DNA of 64,000 nucleotides, from contig NZ_CP058909.1 of NCBI RefSeq assembly GCF_013415905.1, forward strand, positions 1,116,001 through 1,180,000, in the 5' to 3' direction. The notes under the pieces are model-generated. The model saw only the letters and a list, made by a program, of their open reading frames with translations, had not been told where the DNA came from and ran no database searches. Positions within the stretch are counted from its first letter, which is position 1, and each line of letters opens with the position of its first letter. Shown here in pieces: positions 1 to 8,580 of this stretch. This DNA is from Halosimplex pelagicum (GTDB lineage: Archaea; Halobacteriota; Halobacteria; Halobacteriales; Haloarculaceae). A program made the position numbers and the translations under genes.

Positions 1-116
1 GCGACCATGGCGACCGCCGCCACCATCACGACCGCGCTGACCGCGACGACCCGGGCGACGGAGTGGGACGCGAGGGATGCCGATACCGGGGCCGAACCGT
101 GGATGGGTTGGCTCAT
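1..116 (-). CDS. 5' end of a gene for a membrane or secreted protein (cut by window edge)
   Basis: Reading leftwards from an ATG at 116, one frame stays open to the window edge (38 codons). After a short polar N-terminus of about 20 residues comes a hydrophobic stretch rich in Val, Ala and Met, which looks like a transmembrane segment or signal anchor. An AT-rich TATA-like stretch lies at about 137-150 on the same strand, about 27 bp before the start. The gene is divergent from cheF copy 1. The product cannot be identified from this fragment; a taxis- or archaellum-related membrane protein is only a guess from the neighbour. Confidence 0.4.
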   Translation of the reverse strand, partial: MSQPIHGSAPVSASLASHSVARVVAVSAVVMVAAVAMV

Positions 117-256
117 ATCCGATCGAAGGGTCGGACCCACCATAAGCATAATCTGAAATACATTTCTGTAAGCCGGGATACCGAAACGGATTCCAGTAAT
201 ATGACTGTCAAGATGGGTGTCGAAACGGGCTGGTCTCCGTGGGTCCACCCAGACGA

Positions 257-266
257 TTTTATATAT
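257..266 (+). promoter_or_regulatory. TATA box of cheF copy 1
   Basis: TTTTATATAT, centred about 36 bp before the ATG at 297, in the divergent intergenic region. The spacing suits a short-leader archaeal transcript and supports starting cheF at 297 rather than at the upstream in-frame codon at 63. Confidence 0.6.
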
Positions 267-296
267 GTCGCGCCGTCATCTTTCGGTAGTCGCGCC

Positions 297-1166
297 ATGA
301 GCGGGGACGAAGCCAAACTCGTGGACACCTCGGGCGATTACGCGTTCGTCGTCAGGGACGGCGAGCCGGTCGCGGAGCCGCGCTGGCGCTCCTCGCGGGT
401 CGTCCTCACCAGCGAGCGGCTGGTGTTCGCCGACGCCGACGGCAACCAGTCGTTCCCCCACGGCACCGTCGAACTCGTCGACGACCCCGAGAGCGTCGTC
501 CCCGAGGGATTCCCCGCCGACGGCGCCACCGCCCTGCGCGCCGGCAACCACACCGTCCTCGTCGACGCGCCCGACATCGAGGCCTTCGACCGGGAGTACT
601 GCCGCGCGGCGCTGGACGCCGAGGTCATCCTCGTCAAACACCCCGCGGTCGTCGGCGGCGTCGTTCAGGACACCGAGTGGTCGAAAGCCCGCTTTCGTTT
701 CGCCGACGACACCGTCAAGCTCGCGCTCCCCGGCGGCCGGAGCACCGCCTTCCCCGTCTCGGACGTAGGCACCGTCGAGACGACCACGCAGGGCGTCATG
801 GGCACCCGGCGGCAGGTCGTCCAGCTCGAACACACCGACGAGGAGGGCCGCAGCGTCGAGACGCACTTCTCGGGCACCGACGCCCACTGCCACGCGCTCG
901 CCCATCTGTTCGAGGCCGTCGTCTCCGACCGCGGGGGCGGGGACCACGAACTCACCGAGACGGAGAACCAGGTGTTGATGGCGCTGTACTCGGGCGTCTC
1001 CCCCTTCGAGATGAGCGACTTCGTCGGCATCAGCGTCGAGGAAGTCGAGGAGATCTACCAGAAACTGCTGGAGATGGACGCCGTCGACGAGGTCCGCGTA
1101 CGCACCGAGGTGTCGCTCAACGCTCACGGGCGGAACCTGGCGAGCGAGGCGATGAGCGAGCAGTAA
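297..1166 (+). CDS. cheF: CheF-type taxis protein, copy 1
   Basis: A 289-residue protein of the archaeal CheF family. In Halobacterium, CheF proteins link the bacterial-type chemotaxis proteins (CheY, CheD, CheC) to the archaellum motor. The middle of the protein contains the family-typical stretch with VKHPAVVGGVVQ and WSKARFRF, and the last 70 residues resemble a winged helix (ENQVLMALYSGVSPFEM). The open frame extends upstream to 63, but that part is not family-like and overlaps the promoter, so the ATG at 297 behind the TATA box is used. It is a clear paralogue of the 2208-3068 gene and shares its ending with a GEQ or SEQ tail, but is well diverged in DNA. Confidence 0.9.
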   Translation: MSGDEAKLVDTSGDYAFVVRDGEPVAEPRWRSSRVVLTSERLVFADADGNQSFPHGTVELVDDPESVVPEGFPADGATALRAGNHTVLVDAPDIEAFDREYCRAALDAEVILVKHPAVVGGVVQDTEWSKARFRFADDTVKLALPGGRSTAFPVSDVGTVETTTQGVMGTRRQVVQLEHTDEEGRSVETHFSGTDAHCHALAHLFEAVVSDRGGGDHELTETENQVLMALYSGVSPFEMSDFVGISVEEVEEIYQKLLEMDAVDEVRVRTEVSLNAHGRNLASEAMSEQ

Positions 1167-1195
1167 TGCTCCGGTCGGCGTTCCGCCCCGCCCGT

Positions 1196-1786
1196 TCAGT
1201 TGCGGTCGCTCCGCTCGTCCCACAGCGTCCGGATGCGGAAGACCGCGTCGGAACCCGGTGCCCCGTCCCGGACCCAGACCGCGACCGTCACCGCCAGCAG
1301 CGCGACCTCGAAGAGGACGTAGCCGACCCCGGCCGGGCTGGCGAGGTGTTCGACCCAGCGGGAGAACAGCCGCGAGACGAGCGCGAGAACCGGTGAGGTC
1401 CCGCCGTTCGGTTCGCTCCCCAGCGGCCAGAGAACGACACCGAAGGCCGGCCCGTCCCCCAGTAGGACGTAGAAGAACACGTCCCCCGCCAGGTGCGACA
1501 GGTAGCCGATGGCGAACGCGACGCCGACCTCCGGGGCGCCGCGCCGCCGAGCGACGGCCACGGCGGCGAGACTCAGCGGGAGGGCCACGAACGCCGAGTG
1601 CGCGACCGAGGTCCCGCTGGGGAGGACGCCCAACACCCAGCCGCCCGGCTTGTCTATCAGGTCCGGGAACTGCGTACCGACGGCGACCGCGAGCGCCCCG
1701 AGGCCGTTGGGCGGCCGACGGTACACCGTCCGCATCGTCGCCGAGTGCAACAGATAGCCGATCGAGAGGTGTTCCCAGGGCCACAT
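1196..1786 (-). CDS. DUF457-family membrane protein (putative metal-dependent hydrolase)
   Basis: A 196-residue protein with about five hydrophobic segments. The N-terminus WPWEHLSIGYLLHS, followed by TQFPDLIDKP and SHLAGDVFFY, carries the scattered His and Asp residues of the DUF457/YdjM family of membrane-bound metal-dependent hydrolases. Family members are about this length. The substrate is unknown. It sits convergent with cheF copy 1, and a small frame ending at 1788 lies directly upstream on the same strand (TGA, one base, then ATG), so the two may be co-transcribed. No link to taxis can be seen. Confidence 0.75.
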   Translation of the reverse strand: MWPWEHLSIGYLLHSATMRTVYRRPPNGLGALAVAVGTQFPDLIDKPGGWVLGVLPSGTSVAHSAFVALPLSLAAVAVARRRGAPEVGVAFAIGYLSHLAGDVFFYVLLGDGPAFGVVLWPLGSEPNGGTSPVLALVSRLFSRWVEHLASPAGVGYVLFEVALLAVTVAVWVRDGAPGSDAVFRIRTLWDERSDRN

Positions 1787-1787
1787 C

Positions 1788-1973
1788 TCAGTACCCCGTC
1801 GACGGTCGGTCGGCGCTCCCGGTCGGCCGCCGGGTCGACGGCGTCGGGAGGGCGTCGGTCGGCAGTCCCTTCCGCACGAACCGTCTCACCGCCCACCACG
1901 AGCGCTCGCCGGTGGCCCCGTCGACCGACCGCTCCGTATCCCCTCCGAGATGTTCCGTCGCGAACGTCTTCAC
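1788..1973 (-). CDS. possible small protein upstream of the DUF457 gene
   Basis: A GTG-started frame of 61 codons whose stop is one base before the DUF457 start. An ATAACAA element lies 30 bp before the GTG, the same spacing seen for other genes in this window. The predicted peptide (start VKTFATEHLGGDTERS) has no recognisable domain and is rich in Arg, Pro and Ser, so it could be a shadow frame in a 5' leader. The main support is the promoter spacing and the tight junction with the downstream gene. Confidence 0.3.
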   Translation of the reverse strand: MKTFATEHLGGDTERSVDGATGERSWWAVRRFVRKGLPTDALPTPSTRRPTGSADRPSTGY

Positions 1974-1999
1974 GCGGCTACCTTTCGCCGTCGCTCGTA

Positions 2000-2006
2000 T
2001 TGTTAT
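2000..2006 (-). promoter_or_regulatory. ATAACAA promoter-like element
   Basis: ATAACAA on the minus strand, centred 30 bp before the GTG at 1973. It is the only copy of this element outside the polysaccharide island with matching spacing. Confidence 0.35.
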
Positions 2007-2207
2007 CCCCCTCTTTCTCCGTTCGAGCGGGACGGCTTCGCCGGTACCAGCGTCGACGAGATCGACGGGACGCTGGAGGCGGGGCCGGTGACGGGCGACC
2101 GACGACCGTCCGGCGCCGCCGCCGCTCAGTTCCACACTCGATAATCGGCCCGCAACGCCTAATGGGGACGACCGAAAAGCCCCGACAATCGCGGTCGATC
2201 TCTCAGC

Positions 2208-3068
2208 ATGAGCAACTCGGAGAAGAAAGTGACGGACATGCAGGGGCGGTACATGCAGCCCGTCGCCGAGGGGCGCCAGCGCGACGACGCCGGCTGGCAG
2301 TCCTGTCGGATCGTCCTGACCACCGAGCGGCTGGTGCTCGTCGCCGAGGAGAAACTGACCGTCCCGCTCGCCGAGATCGACGAGATCGGCGAGCGCTACG
2401 ACGTGAACCAGCGCGCCGCCGGCGTGGCGAGCTACCTCGGCCTCCACGTCGGCGACGACGTGGTCCTCGTCTCCGGCGCCGACCACGACGAGTTCGAGAC
2501 CGACTTCTACCACGCCTGTCTCAACGGCGAGGTCATCTTCGTCGACCACCCCGCCGTCGAGGGCGGCGTCGTCCAGGGCACCGACTGGACGAAAGCCCGG
2601 ATCCGCATCACCGACGAGGAGATCCGACTGGCGCTGGCCGACGGGGAGCAGGTCGTCATCGAGCGCGACGACATCGGCGAGGTCGAGGAGGACGAACGCC
2701 AGGCCGCCGGGGAGAAGCGCCGCGTCATCGAGGTCGAACACAGCCAGGGCGAGATCAGCGTCGAGACCCACGTCACCGGCGGCGAGTACGATCTGTCCGT
2801 CCTCTGGCAGGTGCTCGAAGAGGGCGTCGAGCGCAACCGCGCCGACCTGGACCTGGGCCCCGTCGAGGAGCAGGTCGTCATGGCCCTGCACTCGGGCGTC
2901 TCGCCGTTCGAGATCCCCGAGTTCGTCGACAGCGAGGTCGAGGACATCGAGGCGATCTACGACCGGCTCATCGACCTCGACGTGATCGAGGTGGTCCGCG
3001 AGCGGACCGAAGTGGAGATGACCGCCCGCGGCCGGTCGGTCGCCGGCGAGACGATGGGCGAGCAGTAG
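2208..3068 (+). CDS. cheF: CheF-type taxis protein, copy 2
   Basis: A 286-residue CheF paralogue with the same architecture as the copy at 297: an N-terminal domain from the start to about residue 100, the conserved VDHPAVEGGVVQGTDW and ARIRI region, and a C-terminal winged-helix-like part ending in MGEQ. Role as for copy 1: coupling chemotaxis signalling to the archaellum motor. Its 3' end is the parent of two detached fragments at 27868-28029 and 28902-28986, which end at exactly the same stop codon. The sequence directly after this stop (3069 on) begins the polysaccharide island. Confidence 0.9.
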   Translation: MSNSEKKVTDMQGRYMQPVAEGRQRDDAGWQSCRIVLTTERLVLVAEEKLTVPLAEIDEIGERYDVNQRAAGVASYLGLHVGDDVVLVSGADHDEFETDFYHACLNGEVIFVDHPAVEGGVVQGTDWTKARIRITDEEIRLALADGEQVVIERDDIGEVEEDERQAAGEKRRVIEVEHSQGEISVETHVTGGEYDLSVLWQVLEEGVERNRADLDLGPVEEQVVMALHSGVSPFEIPEFVDSEVEDIEAIYDRLIDLDVIEVVRERTEVEMTARGRSVAGETMGEQ

Positions 3069-3108
3069 TTCCTCCCGTCGGGACCCGGGGTTCGCGAGCG
3101 GGAAGCGG

Positions 3109-4101
3109 TCAAAGGCGCGCGTGTCTCTCCAGTGAGTTGTTGTACTCCATGTCCATCGTCATCGCCAGCACGGTGATGAAACAGCTGAACAGGAAGACCA
3201 GTATCCCGAGTTGCGCGGAGACGACGGTCAGCCCGCCCTCGAGGGTGGCCCAGCCGATCGACCCGAGCCCGACGAGCATGCCGAGCGGTCCGAGTCCGTA
3301 GAGGAGGACGAGGGGGTGGAAGTCCGCGACGAGGTACCTGGTCTTCAGCCGCCAGAGGAACCGGACCAGCAGGAGCTTCGATAGCTTCGGGACGAACGAA
3401 CGGTACCGGATCCCGCTCTCCTCCTCGCCGTACACCGCGCGCATCTCGACGTCGGTGATCCGGAACCCGTGGACGTTGAGCTTCACGACCAGGTCGTTGA
3501 GGAAGCCGTAGTCGTCGTAGAGGTCGTCGATCTCCAGCGTTTCGAGCGCCTGCCGCGAGATCGCCGTGTAGCCGTTCTGCGGGTCGTTCATCCCCCAGTA
3601 CCCGCTGGCGATCTTCGTCATGAACGTCAACAGCGCGTTCCCGGTGAACCGCCACCGGGACATCCCGCGGTAGTGTTCGGCGGAGTAGAGCCGGTTCCCC
3701 TTCGAGTAGTCCGCGCGCCCGTCCACGACCGGCTCGATGATCTCGTCGAGGATGTCGGGGTCCATCTGTCCGTCGCCGTTCATCACGGCGACCACGTCCA
3801 TCCCCTCCTGCACCGCGAGTTCGTAACCCGTCTTTATCGCACCACCCACGCCCTTGTTGGTCTCGTGTCGGTGAGGGATCACGCGTGACTGTATCTGTCC
3901 GCCGTCGGCCTTCGCGACGTTCGGCGACGCGTTCACCCGTTCGACCGCACGCTGTATCTGCTCCCACGTCGCGTCGGAAGAGCAGTCGTCTATCACGAAG
4001 ACTCGGTCGACGAATTCGGGGATCGTAGTGATCACCTCACCGATGAGCCCCTCCTCGTTGTGGGCTGGAACCACCACACCGATCGTCTTCCCTTCGTACA
4101 T
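3109..4101 (-). CDS. GT2 glycosyltransferase, dolichyl-phosphate hexose synthase-like, with two C-terminal TM segments
   Basis: A 330-residue GT-A fold enzyme of the DPM1/GtrB group, which moves a sugar from a nucleotide donor to a polyprenyl phosphate on the cytoplasmic face. Visible features are VVVPAHNEE at about 9-17, the first acidic motif VIDDCSSDAT at 37-46, the metal-binding MNGDGQMDPD at 107-116, and two hydrophobic spans in the last 70 residues. The start is the ATG at 4101. It converges with cheF copy 2 and is the first gene of the polysaccharide island. The lipid carrier is presumably dolichyl phosphate as in other archaea; which sugar is used is not evident. Confidence 0.85.
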   Translation of the reverse strand: MYEGKTIGVVVPAHNEEGLIGEVITTIPEFVDRVFVIDDCSSDATWEQIQRAVERVNASPNVAKADGGQIQSRVIPHRHETNKGVGGAIKTGYELAVQEGMDVVAVMNGDGQMDPDILDEIIEPVVDGRADYSKGNRLYSAEHYRGMSRWRFTGNALLTFMTKIASGYWGMNDPQNGYTAISRQALETLEIDDLYDDYGFLNDLVVKLNVHGFRITDVEMRAVYGEEESGIRYRSFVPKLSKLLLVRFLWRLKTRYLVADFHPLVLLYGLGPLGMLVGLGSIGWATLEGGLTVVSAQLGILVFLFSCFITVLAMTMDMEYNNSLERHARL

Positions 4102-4253
4102 CCCACCGAACTATCGCGCTGAGATACACTTGGTAATAGAGAACATAGGCGACCGATACGACGGGTAAAAGGCCCGCTACCACCGATGTAGCGAGCAGGT
4201 TCTGTCCCGTAGAAATCGCGATGAGACGGCCGTTCGAGCGGGGGGATAGGCGG

Positions 4254-5360
4254 TCACTGGTCGCGAATCGGGCTCGGCTCGACCCGTTCGGGCGTCGGCC
4301 CGTCTTCGAGCACGTCCACGATCCGCGTCGCCGCCGTCCCGTCGCCGTACAGCGACGGTTTCGAGCCGTCGGGCTTCGGGGCGGTCAACCCGGTCGCGAT
4401 CCGGTCGGGGTCGGCGTCGACGAGGGCGTTCCACCCGCACTCGACCGTCTCGACCCACTCGGTCTCCTCGCGGAGGGTCAGGCAGAACGTGTCGAGGAAG
4501 AAGGCCTCCTTCTGGACGCCCCCGGAGTCGGTCGCCACGCGGGCCGCGGCGTCCAGCAACCGGACGAAATCGAGGTAGCCGACGGGGTCGACCAGCCGGA
4601 GTTCCGCCGCGTACTCGCTCCGGAGTCCGAGGTCCTGAAGGCGCTGTTCGGTCCGCGGATGCACCGGGACGACGACCTCACGTTCGGCGTCCGCGAGGGC
4701 GTCCAGGATCGCCGTCAGCCGGTCCGGGTCGTCGGTGTTGCGCGGTCGATGCACCGTCGCGAGGACGAACTCGCCGGGCGGGAGCGCCAGGTCGTCGAGG
4801 ATCGTCGACGCGTCCCGCGCGTGCTCTCGCGCCGCCAGTATCGCGTCGTACTGCACGTCTCCGACGACGTGGATCCGTTCGTCCGGGAGCCCCTCTCCCT
4901 GCAGGGTCTCGGCGGCCCGCTCCGACGGGGCGAACAGCACGTCCGCGGCGTGGTCCGTGAGGACCCTGTTCACCTCCTCGGGCATCTCGCGGTTGTAACT
5001 CCGGAGGCCGGACTCGACGTGGACCAGGTCCGCCGACGACTTCGACGCGGCGATCGCGGCCCCCAGCGTCGAGTTCGTGTCGCCGTACACCAGCACGGCG
5101 TCGGGCTCTTCGGCCTCGATCACTTCCTCGATACCGACGACGCAGTCCGCCGTCTGCCGGCCGTGGGTGTCGGAGCCGACCCCCAGCTGGTAGTCGGGCT
5201 CCGGGATCCCGAGTTCGTCGAAAAACACCGCCGACATCTCCGCGTCGTAGTGTTGGCCGGTGTGGAGCAGTACCTCCTCGTGGTCGTCCCGCAACGCCCG
5301 GGTGACCGCGAACTCCTTGACGAACTGCGGTCGCGCCCCGACGACGGAGAGCACCTTCAT
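4254..5360 (-). CDS. wecB: UDP-N-acetylglucosamine 2-epimerase (non-hydrolysing)
   Basis: A 368-residue protein matching WecB/MnaA, which interconverts UDP-GlcNAc and UDP-ManNAc. Motifs in order: VVGARPQFVK at the N-terminus, HTGQHYD, GDTNST, HVESGLRS, MPEEVNR and TDSGGVQKEA. Other ATG/TTG codons lie just upstream (5390, 5393), but an AATATACA box at 5392-5399 overlaps them, and the Rossmann strand begins right after the ATG at 5360, so that start is chosen. UDP-ManNAc made here could feed the WecC-type dehydrogenase encoded at 44270-45547. Confidence 0.93.
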   Translation of the reverse strand: MKVLSVVGARPQFVKEFAVTRALRDDHEEVLLHTGQHYDAEMSAVFFDELGIPEPDYQLGVGSDTHGRQTADCVVGIEEVIEAEEPDAVLVYGDTNSTLGAAIAASKSSADLVHVESGLRSYNREMPEEVNRVLTDHAADVLFAPSERAAETLQGEGLPDERIHVVGDVQYDAILAAREHARDASTILDDLALPPGEFVLATVHRPRNTDDPDRLTAILDALADAEREVVVPVHPRTEQRLQDLGLRSEYAAELRLVDPVGYLDFVRLLDAAARVATDSGGVQKEAFFLDTFCLTLREETEWVETVECGWNALVDADPDRIATGLTAPKPDGSKPSLYGDGTAATRIVDVLEDGPTPERVEPSPIRDQ

Positions 5361-5696
5361 ATCGGGCGAACGACCACCCGGGAGTCCCATCAATATACAT
5401 TCCCTAAACCGTCGCTCATCTCCGCGGGGGCTCCCGCTCGAAGGTCGGGTGTCACCGGTCCGACCGCGCGATCGGTCGGTCGAGACGACCGGTCACAGTC
5501 GCTGTCTCGCCGGCTGTGGGTCGCTCTGAAACCCGTGTTATCGGCCGACAGGCGCCGTTTCGACCGCCAACTGACCTCGCGTCGACTGCGATTATACGTC
5601 CGTTTCGAACCTATCAGGCGATCCATAACTATACGAGCGCCGGTGAGATCAGGGGAGTGAACGCTCGGCAGGACGCCGCAGGGACCAGATCATCCA
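5361..5696. promoter_or_regulatory. divergent intergenic region between wecB and the DUF354 gene
   Basis: About 336 bp with no convincing gene. AATATACA at 5392-5399 fits as the TATA box for wecB, centred 35 bp before its start. On the other side, short AT-rich runs around 5590-5635 (for example CATAACTATACG) are candidate promoter elements for the plus-strand gene at 5697. Confidence 0.5.
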
Positions 5697-6803
5697 ATGA
5701 GATATCTCGTTTTCACGAACACGCCCGCCCACGTCCACCTGTATCGCAACGCCGTCGAGGCGCTCGAAGCGCGCGGCCACTCCGTGCTCGTCCTCGCGCG
5801 GGACTACGGCTGTACGGTCGATCTCCTGGAGTGGTACGACCTCCCCTACGAGGTGTACGGCCGCTGCGACACCACGAAGGGGTCGCTGGTCCGGCAGCTC
5901 CCGCGCCACTACGCCCGGATGCTCCGGCTGGCCAGGCGCTACGACCCCGACCTCGTCTTCGGGATGGGTTCGTACTCGGCCCACACCGGGCTCGTCACGC
6001 GAACGCCGACGATCCTCATCCTCGACTCGGAGCCCACGTCGGTCGACCACCTGATCTCCCAGCCGTTCGCCGACGCGATCATCACGCCCGACGCGTTCCG
6101 GAAAGACCTCGGCGAGGATCACTTCACCTTCGCGGGGTTCAAGGAGTGCGCCTACCTCCACCCCGACCGGTACTCTCCGCAGGCGGATATCCGCGAGCGG
6201 CTCGGCCTCGGCCCCGAGGAACGCTACGCAGTCCTGCGGTTCAACGCCTTCGGGTCCCACCACGACGTCGGGAAGGGCGGGTTCACGCCCGAACAGCGGG
6301 CGGAACTGGTGGAGCGACTCGACCGGGAGGTGACCGTCTTCGTCTCCGACGAGGGCGGGGACGCGGACCTCTCGGCGACGCCCGCCCGGGAGTTCGACGT
6401 ACACCCGGCGCTCATGCACGACGCGCTCCGGGAGGCGTCGCTGGTGGTCGCCGACACGCAGACGATCGTCACGGAGGCGGCCCTGCTCGGGACGCCCGTC
6501 GTCCGGTCGAACTCCTTCGTCGGCGAGGACGACATGGGCAACTTCCTGGAACTCGAGCGGGCCGACCTCGTCCGCAACCTCGCCGACTTCGAGGACGTGC
6601 TCCCGACGGCCGAGCGCCTCGTCGCCGACCCGGCTGTCGAGTCCCGGTGGCGTCGACGCCGCGAGGAGTATCTCTCGACGAAGGCCGACCTCACCGACAT
6701 CATCCTCGACGTCGCGACGAACGGGTCGGTCGCCGCGAGCGCGGCGCTCACCCGTCAGTCGACGGGCGAAGCCGTCCTCGACCCGTCGATGTTGTCCCGC
6801 TGA
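5697..6803 (+). CDS. DUF354-family protein (GT-B-like)
   Basis: A 368-residue cytoplasmic protein of the DUF354 family, which has a two-domain GT-B-like fold related to WecB and glycosyltransferases and is common in archaeal surface-glycan clusters. The N-terminal part starts MRYLVFTNTPAHVHLYRNAVE and contains DLVFGMGSYSAH. The C-terminal half carries the GT-B style VVADTQTIVTEAALLGTPVVRSN, which in related folds contacts a nucleotide sugar. The reaction is not established. It stands divergent from wecB, suggesting joint use in one glycan pathway. Confidence 0.8.
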   Translation: MRYLVFTNTPAHVHLYRNAVEALEARGHSVLVLARDYGCTVDLLEWYDLPYEVYGRCDTTKGSLVRQLPRHYARMLRLARRYDPDLVFGMGSYSAHTGLVTRTPTILILDSEPTSVDHLISQPFADAIITPDAFRKDLGEDHFTFAGFKECAYLHPDRYSPQADIRERLGLGPEERYAVLRFNAFGSHHDVGKGGFTPEQRAELVERLDREVTVFVSDEGGDADLSATPAREFDVHPALMHDALREASLVVADTQTIVTEAALLGTPVVRSNSFVGEDDMGNFLELERADLVRNLADFEDVLPTAERLVADPAVESRWRRRREEYLSTKADLTDIILDVATNGSVAASAALTRQSTGEAVLDPSMLSR

Positions 6804-6998
6804 TCGGCGGCACGTCACCCGTCGATCGGCCCGGCGACCGCTCACGCGGTCTCCCACAGAGTCACTCGCAGCAGGTCGTTTCGTCGCTCCCCATTCTACC
6901 GGCCGGCAGTCCGCCGGTCCGGAGCGCTCGTCGCTGGGCGAGTCGGTCGAACCGGCTCCACCGGGGCCGGATCCGATCGCTCGCCCTCAGACGCCCGG

Positions 6999-8345
6999 TC
7001 ACCCGATATATCCGAGGTCCTTGAGCTGTCCCTGTACCGACCCCTCGATCGGGCCGTCCGTCGCGTCGGTGGCCCGCGACTCGAAGCTCAGCTCGGACAG
7101 CCGTTCGTCGAACCGATCCCGGTAGGTCCGCTTCAGTTCGTCGTCGTCGGAGAACCGGTCCTCGTCGCGCCGGAGGAGGTACTCCTCGCCCTCCTCGCTC
7201 TGGACGAAGGTGTGGGACTCGTCGGCCACGGTCCGCCAGCGGGTGACGGTCTTCGACTCCGCTGCCGTGTGCGGGATGTGGTCTTCGACGAGCGCGACTC
7301 CCTCGTCGGGCACGCCGGCCCGTAGGTCGCCACCAGTCAGCAGCTCCGGGATCGCCGTGAGTTCGAACGGCGCTTCGACACGGTCGAGCTCCGTTTCGCC
7401 GGGCGGTTTCACCAGGAGCGGGACGTTCGTGTTGATGTCCCGGAGGTAGTGGGGCGGAACGGCGTCGCGGTCGTACTCGCCGAGCGTCTTCCCGTGGTCC
7501 GCACAGACCACGAGCAGCGTCTCGTCGAACACCCCTTCGCGTTTCAGCGTCTCGACGATCCGGGCGAGCTGCTGGTCCTGGAAGCGGAGGCTGGCGTCGT
7601 AGAACTCCATCACCCGCTCTCGGTTGGCCGCCGAGAGGCCGGCCTTGCCGAGCACGTACGCCAGCAACCGGACGTTGAGGAGTCGTGATTCGACGGGGTT
7701 CGGCGTCTCCAGCCCGAGCTGCTGGAACGCGTCCCGCGGCGGGTAGTACGGACTGTGCGCCTCCATCAGGTTCATGAAGAGGAACTTGGGCCGGTCGTCC
7801 CCGTCGGAGAGCAAGCGCTCGGCTCGGGTGACGAGGTTCGAGGTGAAAAACCGCCGCTTCAGGAGGACCTGCGGTTGTCCCGCCGCCCGCCCGAGCAGGC
7901 TGTGGAGCCGCGAGTAGACGGCGTCGCGCGTGCGCGTCTCCTGGTCACCGTCCCGTGAGATCTCGAGGTCCCACTCGACGAACTCGTCGAAGCCGCGGTC
8001 GAGTCCGGAGAGCTTCCCGACCCACGGGTTGTTGGAGAACCCCGCGGTCCGGTATCCCTCCCGAGAGAACTGCTCGGCGATCGTATCGAGACCGTCCGGG
8101 TTCTGCAGCCCCTCGTCGACGAACCCGTTGGTGACGCCGTGTTCTGACGGGAACCGCCCGGTGAACATCGACCAGTGGGAGGGGAGCGTCCAGGGTGCCG
8201 GTGCGAACGCGTTGTCGTACACCACGGCTTCCTCGGCCAGCCGATCGAGCGTCGGCGTCGTCTCCCGGTCGTGTCCGTACGCCGAGACCCTGTCCCGGCG
8301 CGCGGAGTCCAGTACGAGAAAGAGCACGTTCGGACTCTCCGACAT
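6999..8345 (-). CDS. sulfatase-fold (alkaline phosphatase superfamily) enzyme with Thr nucleophile position
   Basis: A 448-residue protein. Metal-binding motifs are VLFLVLDSARRDRVSAYG near the start and VVCADHGKTLGEYD around the middle. At the catalytic site it has TLPSHWSMFTGRFP: Thr stands where sulfatases have the Cys or Ser that becomes formylglycine, and the C-x-P-x-R signature is absent. This favours a phospho- or phosphoglycerol-transferase or hydrolase over a true sulfatase. The C-terminus ends in LGYIG, as in three other proteins here. The start at 8345 sits 29 bp after an ATAACAA box; an ATG at 8363 is the alternative. Likely role: decoration of the polysaccharide. Confidence 0.8.
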   Translation of the reverse strand: MSESPNVLFLVLDSARRDRVSAYGHDRETTPTLDRLAEEAVVYDNAFAPAPWTLPSHWSMFTGRFPSEHGVTNGFVDEGLQNPDGLDTIAEQFSREGYRTAGFSNNPWVGKLSGLDRGFDEFVEWDLEISRDGDQETRTRDAVYSRLHSLLGRAAGQPQVLLKRRFFTSNLVTRAERLLSDGDDRPKFLFMNLMEAHSPYYPPRDAFQQLGLETPNPVESRLLNVRLLAYVLGKAGLSAANRERVMEFYDASLRFQDQQLARIVETLKREGVFDETLLVVCADHGKTLGEYDRDAVPPHYLRDINTNVPLLVKPPGETELDRVEAPFELTAIPELLTGGDLRAGVPDEGVALVEDHIPHTAAESKTVTRWRTVADESHTFVQSEEGEEYLLRRDEDRFSDDDELKRTYRDRFDERLSELSFESRATDATDGPIEGSVQGQLKDLGYIG

Positions 8346-8370
8346 GGCCGTATCGACGGTCATGTCCCTC

Positions 8371-8378
8371 TTTGTTAT
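8371..8378 (-). promoter_or_regulatory. ATAACAAA promoter-like element of the sulfatase-fold gene
   Basis: Minus-strand ATAACAAA centred 29 bp before the ATG at 8345, at the position expected of an archaeal TATA box. It belongs to a set of similar elements at 2000, 8545, 12156, 12269, 16829, 18377 and 21537. Confidence 0.5.
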
Positions 8379-8544
8379 GCCCGCACTCACGCCCGTTACA
8401 GAGCCGATACTGACCGGATCGCGCTCCAAGAGAACCGCGCGTCGCCCCGTCTCGGCCGCGTCGCGGGCTCCCGGGCACTGGGACGGTTCGGGCACCGCTC
8501 GCCCGGGCTCCTGACGGTGTCGGGGCTGCGGTGGTATACGTGAT

Positions 8545-8551
8545 ATAACAA
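8545..8551 (+). promoter_or_regulatory. ATAACAA promoter-like element of the membrane protein gene
   Basis: TATATAACAA-type sequence centred 33 bp before the ATG at 8581. It overlaps the alternative ATG at 8551, which is why 8581 is preferred as the start. Confidence 0.5.
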
Positions 8552-8580
8552 TGGTCGGGGACGCGCTCGTTCGAGCCAAC

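Noticed and set aside
63..296. 78-codon N-terminal extension of cheF copy 1
   Set aside because: It crosses the TTTTATATAT box and encodes no CheF-like sequence; the ATG at 297 fits the family and the promoter.
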